Source: Candidatus Desulfofervidus auxilii (GTDB lineage: Bacteria > Desulfobacterota > Desulfofervidia > Desulfofervidales > Desulfofervidaceae). Taken from it: a stretch of 64,000 nt of DNA. Positions 1 to 6,172 of the stretch are shown here, piece by piece (position 1 is the first letter of the stretch; the number at the start of each line of letters is the position of its first letter). The position numbers were made by a program, and so were the translations under genes. The notes under the pieces were generated by a model, which worked only from the letters and a program-made list of their open reading frames with translations, searched no databases and had not been told where the DNA came from. Location of the stretch: the NCBI RefSeq assembly GCF_001577525.1, contig NZ_CP013015.1, forward strand, positions 2,180,475-2,244,474. The letters are read 5' to 3'.

Positions 1-638
1 CCAATCATCTTTATTTTAAGTAAAGCTCCCATAGTAAGTCTCTTATATCTCGAAAAATCAGGATACCTTACCAGAAGCCTCAACATCTTCTTGCTGTCTG
101 TATCACCAATCTCTAATATCTCAGGACATACTTCTAATAGCCTTTTTCGAAGCCTGTTTTGCAACCTTATCTTCTCATCTATCAGGGTTTGTTGATGCCG
201 AGACAGAATCTTTAACTTTTCATTGATTTTTGTTGCCTTCTCTACCGCAATGAATGCCTTTTCATTTTCAGCGTCTAAATAATCTCTTAATTTCAGCATT
301 TTTGCTAACATTTTTGCGTCCCTTTTATCGTTACGCCATTCTGCCCCAAATACATTCCGAAATTGTTTTAATTTTAAATTATCTACATTGTATAAGGTGA
401 ATCCGCTCTCTATAAGTATCCGATCAAATGGTGCTCCGTATCCATTCTTTCCTTCAATTGCAAATGATATTATCCCACCTTCTCTTTTCTCAATCTCTCT
501 AAATTCTCTAACTGCCTTATAAAATTCACTGAATTTGTGTGCTATCTTCTGGTCATACAAAATCTGTTCTTCATCATCCATGATAATTATGTGATGATTA
601 TCACTGCCAATATCGATTCCTCCAGATAACCTTTTCAC
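1..638 (-). CDS. IS110-family transposase, N-terminal part (runs off window)
   Basis: Reading leftward from a GTG at 638, with GGAGG about 7 bases upstream, gives an open frame to base 1. The first 112 residues show the acidic tetrad of the IS110 DEDD (RuvC-like) domain: D9 in GGIDIGSDNH, E62 in FAIEGKNGYG, and D104 and D107 in NDKRDAKML. A helical coiled region follows. The C-terminal Tnp_IS116/Ser domain lies outside the window, so completeness cannot be judged. IS110 enzymes are recombinases that insert without terminal inverted repeats, guided by an element-encoded RNA. The family call rests on these motifs and is secure; the subgroup is not determined. Confidence 0.85.
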   Translation of the reverse strand, partial: MKRLSGGIDIGSDNHHIIIMDDEEQILYDQKIAHKFSEFYKAVREFREIEKREGGIISFAIEGKNGYGAPFDRILIESGFTLYNVDNLKLKQFRNVFGAEWRNDKRDAKMLAKMLKLRDYLDAENEKAFIAVEKATKINEKLKILSRHQQTLIDEKIRLQNRLRKRLLEVCPEILEIGDTDSKKMLRLLVRYPDFSRYKRLTMGALLKIKMI

Positions 639-840
639 GCCTCACCCTCCTTTATGTTTGATATTTTATGGCTCTGCCAATACCTTTATCCCGTCTATAA
701 TAGCCACTTAAAGGCACCTTTCCATTAGACAGGGTATTGGCAGGAGAACATCCGGCAATTCAAACCGAGTCACAATAATTCAACATTATTGACTGACCCC
801 GTTAGCCACAAATGTTCCCCTAGCCATTTATCATTTATAT
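639..840 (-). ncRNA. Candidate IS110 left-end non-coding region / bridge-RNA locus
   Basis: About 200 non-coding bases lie upstream of the transposase start. They contain an exact 11-base inverted repeat, CTGCCAATACC (675-685) with GGTATTGGCAG (733-743). Inside it is a second pairing, GTCTA (694-698) with TAGAC (726-730). Further out is a hairpin, CAATAAT/ATTATTG (773-791). IS110 elements encode a structured bridge (seeker) RNA in the non-coding end; in the IS110 subgroup it lies on the transposase 5' side. The structure is seen in the sequence; the RNA function is inference. Confidence 0.35.
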
Positions 841-1195
841 CACATAAAGAAGGCTTCTTAATTTCATTCCCTATTTTTTACTCTCACTTTTAATTATAGA
901 CCCCAATTCCACTACATTTGGCTATTTCATTCCCTCACTATTTCACTACTCACTGGTTTTAATGTTTTGGCATTTAGATATTTGGATTTCATTTGGTATT
1001 TGGATTTTGAAATTTGGATTTTTTAGACCATATTTAAACGTTTGTTCTTTTTGTTAAATTACTTATAGCCTGACTTTGACGTAGCCCTGTTTTATAGGGC
1101 GATTGTAGGGGTCATAAATCATCTTACAATTATCATTTTTAATTTAATTTAATTTATTTTATTTTAATTTTTTTATTTTATGTTAAATAAAGTCT
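841..1195. other. AT-rich intergenic region
   Basis: About 350 AT-rich bases without a credible gene. The only recognisable content is one copy of a 74-base dispersed repeat (1012-1085) and a run of TTTAATTT-like sequence near 1135-1180. The right border of the IS110 element may lie here, but I could not identify an end. Confidence 0.5.
1012..1085 (+). repeat. Dispersed 74-bp intergenic repeat, copy 1
   Basis: Matches 12588-12661 in the same orientation with two mismatches that I can see. It starts at ATTTGGATTTTTTAGACC and ends near CTTTGACGTAG. Both copies are intergenic. Confidence 0.8.
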
Positions 1196-2353
1196 ATGCC
1201 ACCTCTTAGTATCAGAAATAGGGTAATCCTCTCTATCTTAATGTCCATTGTCCTATGTATATTGGTATTTAGCCTTATCTTTATATATATTCCTATAAAA
1301 GGATAAAAAGGGAGACAGTCTCACGGTTTTCTGTCATTGCCGATTTCCAAAAAATGCAGTTAGAAAGATGGCTTGAGGAAAGGGAGGATGTCGTAAGGGC
1401 ACTTACCCTTCAACGCGAGATAATAAAAATCCTCAAGGAATTAGAGAATCAAAAAAATATAGAGAAGATGCAAGAGAGTTTGTGTATTTATCTGAGGAAA
1501 TTGTACGAAAAAGATGGCTATTCAACCTTTGTCCTAGACAAAAATGGGACTATTGTGTGTTTCTGCCTTTAAGGAACTTATAGGAAAATCTAGGAAAAAA
1601 GGTATTATTTTAAAGAGGCGATTAACACAGACAAAGTAGTCTATTCTTTTGGTATGCAATCCCAATTTTAGCCATGAAAAGGGGGCATTTACTGGTGCCG
1701 TCCGTACAAAAAAAGGGCGTTTTGAATTGGCCCATAAAGGGACTATATTTTTGGATGAAATTGGTGAGATACCATCAACCACACAGGTAATTTTGTTGCG
1801 TGTGCTTCAAAATAGGTGCTTTGAAAGGGTAGGGGGAGAGAAGACTATAGAGGTAGATGTGAGGGTCATTGCCGCCACAAATAAGGAGTTAAAAAAGGAG
1901 ATAGCCGCTGGGCGGTTTAGGGAAGACCTATATTACCGCCTAAATGTAGTCTCTATCCATATGCCTCCTTTGAGAGAGAAAAGAAGACATACCCTTGCTT
2001 TGCGATTATTTTCTTAAAAAGTTTTGTAAAGAATTAAGGAAAGAAATAAAGGGGTCTACACCTCAGGCCATGAAGGTATTGATAACTACAATTGGCCTGG
2101 AAATGTAAGAGAATTAGAAAATGTGGTTTATCAAGTGACAATTTTGGCAAAAAAGAGGTCATAAGCAGGAATTTATTGCCGGCTCATATTATAGGCTACA
2201 CAAAAAATACATCATTAGCAGAATACGAAAAAACTTATCTTAGAAGTACTTAAAGAATGTAATTGGCATAAACATAAATCCGCACGTCGTTTGAATATTA
2301 TTAGGTCTACACTTTATAGTAAGATGAAAAAATATAAACTTATAAAAAATTAA
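1196..2353 (+). pseudogene. Decayed membrane sensor / sigma-54 activator (NtrC-type)
   Basis: Pieces of one protein lie in different frames. An ATG at 1196 opens a transmembrane helix (VILSILMSIVLCILVFSLIFI). A helical sensor remnant follows at 1354-1572. Next is a sigma-54 AAA+ segment at 1649-2017 with the GAFTGA loop, the Walker B-like FLDEIGEI and the [12 protein letters not shown] sensor region. A GNVRELENV-like fragment lies near 2095-2130. The C-terminal Fis-type helix-turn-helix (2239-2353) ends in TAA. Stops and frameshifts separate the pieces, and the Walker A segment expected before GAFTGA is missing, so the ATPase cannot work. It lies just upstream of a sigma-54 promoter. Confidence 0.85.
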
Positions 2354-2357
2354 AGGG

Positions 2358-2422
2358 TCGTATTTTAAACGATAAAAACCCAGTATATCTATTATCTTTC
2401 TTTTATAGGTCGTATTTAAAAC
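2358..2422 (+). promoter_or_regulatory. Putative upstream activator sites for the sigma-54 promoter
   Basis: The near-palindrome TCGTATTTTAAACGA (2358-2372) sits in GGTCGTATTTTAAA, and a close copy GGTCGTATTTAAAA starts at 2408. They lie about 120 and 70 bases upstream of the -24 element, where bacterial enhancer-binding proteins usually bind. Which regulator binds is unknown. Confidence 0.4.
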
Positions 2423-2475
2423 ATTTTTATTTGGGCAATCCGTTACAAAACATTTTAAGAAAAAGGAAAAATAAT

Positions 2476-2491
2476 TGGCATGACTTTTGCT
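2476..2491 (+). promoter_or_regulatory. Sigma-54 promoter (-24/-12)
   Basis: TGGCATG-ACTT-TTGCT has the invariant GG at 2477-2478 and GC at 2489-2490, exactly 10 bases apart. That matches the RpoN consensus in both sequence and spacing. Transcription would begin near 2502, about 30 bases before the ATG at 2532. Confidence 0.75.
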
Positions 2492-2531
2492 TTATACGTT
2501 AAGTTTAAGTTTCATAAGTTTGGAGGATTTG

Positions 2532-2822
2532 ATGGAGAAGATGGAACAATTTCAAAAAGATGAAGTAAGACATCATTACATTGCCTACTTGTTAGACTAC
2601 ATGACCCAAAAGGGGATGAGTGTGGAAATGGTGATGGGGTTAATACGAGAAGTAAGTCGTATTGTATTTAATAATCATTATGTTTCTTTGAAGCAGGTGA
2701 ATAAAAAGCTAGAATATTTAGGTTGGGGTAAAGATGTATTGGATGAAAAGGCTCTGCAATTGATTCTTTTATTTTTAGAAGACCGTGGTTTTATTAAAGT
2801 GCAGTGGGAGGTTTTAAATTGA
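2532..2822 (+). CDS. Conserved-looking 96-aa protein of unknown function, upstream of glgC
   Basis: The ATG at 2532 has GGAGG six bases upstream. A more distal in-frame ATG at 2487 overlaps the -12 promoter element and is unlikely. The product is soluble, acidic and mainly helical, with no motif I recognise. The C-terminal half, KKLEYLGWGKDVLDEKALQLILLFLEDRGF, resembles a small winged-helix or helical bundle only in a general way. The stop codon overlaps the ATG of the next gene by one base, so the two are translationally coupled. The sigma-54 promoter suggests nutrient- or stress-responsive control of the pair. Confidence 0.7.
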   Translation: MEKMEQFQKDEVRHHYIAYLLDYMTQKGMSVEMVMGLIREVSRIVFNNHYVSLKQVNKKLEYLGWGKDVLDEKALQLILLFLEDRGFIKVQWEVLN

Positions 2823-3976
2823 TGAAAGATGTAGTTTGTTTTATCTTGGCAGGAGGGAAAGGAGAAAGACTTTTCCCACTTACTAAATCTCGCCCTAAAC
2901 CCCTTTTGCCTTATGGAGGTATTTTTCGTTTGATTGATTTTCCATTAAGCAATTGCTTAAACTCTGGTTTACATAAAGTATTTATAATTGGCCAATATCT
3001 TAGTTATCATCTTTTAGATTATTTGAATAAATACTGGGTAAAAGAAAATAATATTAAATATATCACTCCTCAACAAGGCGGGGAGATAGGTTGCTTTAAA
3101 GGGACAGCAGATGCTATTTATCAAAATCTTAAATTGATACAAGAGATTAACCCTTCTTATATATTAATCCTAGCCAGCGATCATATTTATCGTATGGATT
3201 ATAGAGATTTTCTTATGGCACATATAGAAAAAGAAGCAGAATTAAGCATAGGAGTGGTAGAGGTGCCTAAGGAAGAGGCTTACAGATTTGGTATCTTAGA
3301 GACAAGTTTAAATGGGAGAGTAATCAATTTTTTGGAAAAACCCAGATATATAATGGGAAAGAAAAGGTGTTTGGCCTCTATGGGTATTTATATCTTTAAC
3401 ACTGATGTGCTTATAAAAATTCTTTATGAAGATGCACATAATCTTTATTCCACCCATGATTTTGGAAAAGATATAATACCATCAATGATAAAGAAATACA
3501 AGGTTTGGACATATAATTTAGACTCATATTGGAGGGATGTAGGCACTATTGATGCATATTATGAAGCAAATATGGGGTTATTAAGAGAAGAACCTCCATT
3601 TAATCTCTATGATAGCTCCTGGCCCATAAATACTTACTTAGGACAATTGCCTCCTTCCAATGTCTTTTCCCTCACTCTAAATAGTTTAATTTCTCCAGGC
3701 TGTAATATAAAAGGTCAGGTTGAATCATCTATTCTCGGTCCTGGTGTTTTTGTGGAAGAAGGCACCAGGGTTTCGGATTCTCTTCTTTTAGAAGGTGTAA
3801 AAATAGGTAAATATTGTAGGATTCACAGGGCCATTATTGATAGAGGTATAGAGATAGAAAATGCGAGGAAAATCTTAGGTAGACCTATTTTTGTGGTGTC
3901 TGAAAAGAAAGTAGAAAAGAAAATGCCTATCTTTATAAGAGAAATAAGAGACAAAAAACTAGCAAAAATAGGTTAA
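2822..3976 (+). CDS. glgC: Glucose-1-phosphate adenylyltransferase (ADP-glucose pyrophosphorylase)
   Basis: Makes ADP-glucose from glucose-1-phosphate and ATP, the committed step of bacterial glycogen synthesis. With the ATG at 2822 the protein is 384 aa. It has the nucleotidyltransferase signature FILAGGKGERLFPLTKSRPKP near residue 6, RLIDFPLSNCLNSG near 35, GTADAIYQNL near 92, the catalytic-region SDHIYRMDY near 113, and YWRDVGTIDAYYEAN near 238. A C-terminal left-handed beta-helix follows (about 285-350). GGGAGG lies upstream and the start overlaps the preceding stop. No other glycogen genes are adjacent. Close relatives such as glucose-1-phosphate thymidylyltransferase lack this full motif set. 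Confidence 0.88.
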   Translation: MKDVVCFILAGGKGERLFPLTKSRPKPLLPYGGIFRLIDFPLSNCLNSGLHKVFIIGQYLSYHLLDYLNKYWVKENNIKYITPQQGGEIGCFKGTADAIYQNLKLIQEINPSYILILASDHIYRMDYRDFLMAHIEKEAELSIGVVEVPKEEAYRFGILETSLNGRVINFLEKPRYIMGKKRCLASMGIYIFNTDVLIKILYEDAHNLYSTHDFGKDIIPSMIKKYKVWTYNLDSYWRDVGTIDAYYEANMGLLREEPPFNLYDSSWPINTYLGQLPPSNVFSLTLNSLISPGCNIKGQVESSILGPGVFVEEGTRVSDSLLLEGVKIGKYCRIHRAIIDRGIEIENARKILGRPIFVVSEKKVEKKMPIFIREIRDKKLAKIG

Positions 3977-4007
3977 ATTGTTTTAAATAGAAAATAAGGA
4001 GATGATT

Positions 4008-4115
4008 ATGGAAGAAAAAAAGGAAAGGGAAGAAGAAAACCAAGAAAGAGAGAGACAATTACCTGCAATAGTTTCTCCCATATTTATCTTGGCAGAAGTT
4101 GAAGAAGAGGAATAG
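4008..4115 (+). CDS. Small charged peptide, 35 aa
   Basis: ATG at 4008 preceded by AAGGAG (3997-4002). The first 20 residues are nearly all Glu, Lys, Arg and Gln, followed by a hydrophobic patch PAIVSPIFILAEV and a Glu-rich tail. I recognise no family. The good ribosome-binding site and tight packing between glgC and the SAP-like gene are the only support. Confidence 0.4.
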   Translation: MEEKKEREEENQERERQLPAIVSPIFILAEVEEEE

Positions 4116-4126
4116 GGAGTAACAAT

Positions 4127-4330
4127 ATGAATATGAAAGAAATAAAAGAAATGGCTAAGAATTTGGGAATATAGCCTGGACGTTTAAGGAAGACAGAGCT
4201 TATCAGATTAATCCAAAAGACAGAAGGTAATATACCCTGTTTTGCTACAGAGAGAATAAACCATTGTGAAGAAAGAAATTGTTTATGGTATGAAGATTGC
4301 TTAAAATATTTTACTCTTAAAATTGAGTAA
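4127..4330 (+). pseudogene. SAP/Rho-N-like Cys-containing small protein with in-frame amber codon
   Basis: The frame from the ATG at 4127 (GGGAG upstream) reads MNMKEIKEMAKNLGI, then TAG at 4172-4174, then PGRLRKTELIRLIQKTEG, and continues to TAA at 4330. Both sides form one SAP-type helix-hinge-helix in which a Lys or Arg would be expected at the stop; AAG to TAG is a single change. After the SAP segment come four cysteines, spaced C-x8-C-x4-C-x5-C, as in a small metal-binding module. Either a recent nonsense mutation or readthrough is possible. Preservation of the downstream frame argues the lesion is young. Confidence 0.65.
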
Positions 4331-4371
4331 TTTTATAAGTAAATTTCATCAAAAGAGCACTTTTTAAGATT

Positions 4372-4755
4372 ATGAATAACATAAAAATCGGGTTAGGATT
4401 TATGGTTACTTTTTTTGCAATTATTGGGAGTTCGCTATTACTATTCCCAGAAAAGAATATTGATATAAAGCAAGAAAATATTTCATCTGATTTAGCATGT
4501 TATGTGTATACTCGAAAAATTAATAACGTATATAGAACTGATTTGGTATTTAGTGAAAATTATAAACCCCAAGTAACCTTAAAATTGGCCTTAAAAATTA
4601 TAGATTTAGAAGCTCAGAGATTAGGAATTAAGAAACCTCAAATAAGGTCTCTTTATTTCTTAAAAAGAAAGAAGACCCTAGATTTGAATATAGTATGGAG
4701 AGAAGATAGTCCTTCCCTGCGTGTTCCGCAGAGAACAACTTTGGTAAAAAGGTAA
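4372..4755 (+). CDS. Membrane-anchored or secreted hypothetical protein, 127 aa
   Basis: The N-terminus has one hydrophobic helix (GLGFMVTFFAIIGSSLLLF), consistent with a signal anchor or signal peptide. A basic soluble domain of about 100 residues follows, with one cysteine near residue 43. I recognise no domain. The ribosome-binding site is weak. Codon and base use match the surrounding AT-rich genes. Confidence 0.55.
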   Translation: MNNIKIGLGFMVTFFAIIGSSLLLFPEKNIDIKQENISSDLACYVYTRKINNVYRTDLVFSENYKPQVTLKLALKIIDLEAQRLGIKKPQIRSLYFLKRKKTLDLNIVWREDSPSLRVPQRTTLVKR

Positions 4756-5109
4756 AGTTTCCATATTAAGACATTTTATTCCTTTACCCAACCTGTTTTC
4801 TAGTTTAACACGCTGCTTCGGTTGCTCTCAAAGCTGCTCCGTTTTACTCCGCCCCCTTTGGGCTTACGGCTTTGACAGCGCTTTGCAGCATGCTCCTGAA
4901 AAATTAAGGTTGGCGAGAAAGAAAAAACTTTTTTCCTTTCAACCAACCCTACTTTTTATAAATAGGTTAGTGAAGTTAATCTCAATTAAAATAGAATAAA
5001 AAATCAATCGCGGATTTTGGGATGAATTTCTAGCTAGACAACAGAGAATTATTTCTGTATAGTAGTTAATAAAAATATCAATGGAATTTAGATTAGAAAG
5101 GAGGATGCT
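4756..5109. other. Intergenic region with imperfect inverted repeat and dispersed repeat
   Basis: From 4808 to 4893 an imperfect dyad pairs GCTCTCAAAGC on the left with GCTTTGACAGC on the right, plus outer GCTGC/GCAGC. From about 4935 to 5030 lies a copy of an intergenic repeat (CTACTTTTTATAAATAGG and CGGATTTTGGG). Part of it recurs in reverse orientation at 12690-12740. No gene seen. Confidence 0.55.
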
Positions 5110-5442
5110 ATGTTTAGAAGATTCCTACTATTTCTTATAAGCTGTATCATAATTCTGCCATTAGTTTTCTTATCTTGTGTTCATGCAAGACCTCCAAAAC
5201 CTGGGCCTAATTTTGTTTGGGTAGCACCTCATACTACACCAAATGGTGTTTTTATTCCCGGACATTGGAAATATGTAGGACCCGCTAAAAAAGGGAAAGT
5301 GTGGATACCTGGTCATTATAGGCCTAATGGAAAATGGATACCAGGTCACTGGAAAATACTTACACCTCCACGTGCAAAAGCTGTGTGGGTGCCTGGCCAT
5401 TATGGACCTGGAGGGCGTTGGATACCAGGTCATTGGCGATAA
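5110..5442 (+). CDS. Lipoprotein with WxPGHW-type repeats (YXWGXW family)
   Basis: GGAGG at 5100-5104 precedes this ATG. The 110-residue product starts with a hydrophobic signal ending in VFLSC, a plausible lipobox, so the mature protein would be lipid-anchored at Cys 22. The remainder is a tandem array of motifs such as GVFIPGHWK, VWIPGHYRPNGKWIPGHW and VWVPGHYGPGGRWIPGHW, rich in Trp, Gly, His and Pro. These match the short YXWGXW/WxPGHW repeat proteins that are common as secreted proteins in Proteobacteria and whose function is not established. Confidence 0.75.
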   Translation: MFRRFLLFLISCIIILPLVFLSCVHARPPKPGPNFVWVAPHTTPNGVFIPGHWKYVGPAKKGKVWIPGHYRPNGKWIPGHWKILTPPRAKAVWVPGHYGPGGRWIPGHWR

Positions 5443-5494
5443 TTAAGAATTGTCTATGTATATATTGACTGATTTATCAAAGGATTAGCTTTAA

Positions 5495-6052
5495 ATGAGC
5501 GCGAGAAAGAAACTGTGGAAATTGCTTTATAAAAACTCCTTTCTTTATGACCCCATAAAAGGTTTTAATCTAAGTTCTGGGGGACATAGTGATGTCTATT
5601 TTGATTGTAAAAAAACCACCCTAACATCTCAGGGAATGATACTTGTTGGCCAATTATTTTGGGAAGAGATAAAAGGAACTCTTGCGGAGGGGATTGGTGG
5701 TCTTAGTTTAGGAGCAGATCCTATTGTATGTGCTACTGTAATACATGCAGCAAGAGAGGGTAAAGAAATTACTGGTTTTTTGGTGAGAAAAGAGCCTAAA
5801 AAGTATGGCACTCAGCGGTGGATTGAAGGGTTAATTAAGAAAGGCATGAAAGTGGTTATTGTTGAGGATGTAGTTACCACCGGAGGCTCGGTGCTCAAGG
5901 CTATTTTCAGGGCAGAAGAGGCAGGTCTTCAGGTAATAAAGGTAATAACACTTATTGATAGAGAAGAAGGAGGAAGAACCGTCATAGAAGGAAAAGGATA
6001 CGAATATATCCCTATTTTCACTCGCTCAGATTTTATAAAAAGGGAAGGGTAG
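5495..6052 (+). CDS. pyrE: Orotate phosphoribosyltransferase
   Basis: Transfers a phosphoribosyl group from PRPP to orotate to give OMP in pyrimidine synthesis. The 185-aa protein has the PRPP-binding signature VVIVEDVVTTGGSVLKAI near residue 112 and the orotate/PRPP loop FLVRKEPKKYGT near 95. It has the normal length and fold pattern of bacterial PyrE. It stands alone between a lipoprotein gene and a convergent sensory operon, with no other pyr gene nearby. Confidence 0.9.
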   Translation: MSARKKLWKLLYKNSFLYDPIKGFNLSSGGHSDVYFDCKKTTLTSQGMILVGQLFWEEIKGTLAEGIGGLSLGADPIVCATVIHAAREGKEITGFLVRKEPKKYGTQRWIEGLIKKGMKVVIVEDVVTTGGSVLKAIFRAEEAGLQVIKVITLIDREEGGRTVIEGKGYEYIPIFTRSDFIKREG

Positions 6053-6172
6053 GTCTTAAAACATTTTTTGTTAAACTAATCTTATAAGTAACCTATCAAG
6101 CACTACCATGGGGACAAAGTTTTAGCTTTACTTATTAAGGCCTTGACGCCAAAGTGAGAATAAATCCCTTCC

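Noticed and set aside
4172-4174. Pyrrolysine or general amber recoding
   Set aside because: Other cassette and core genes appear to use TAG as a true stop, for example 4113-4115, and no pyl genes are visible. Kept only as a hypothesis to test.
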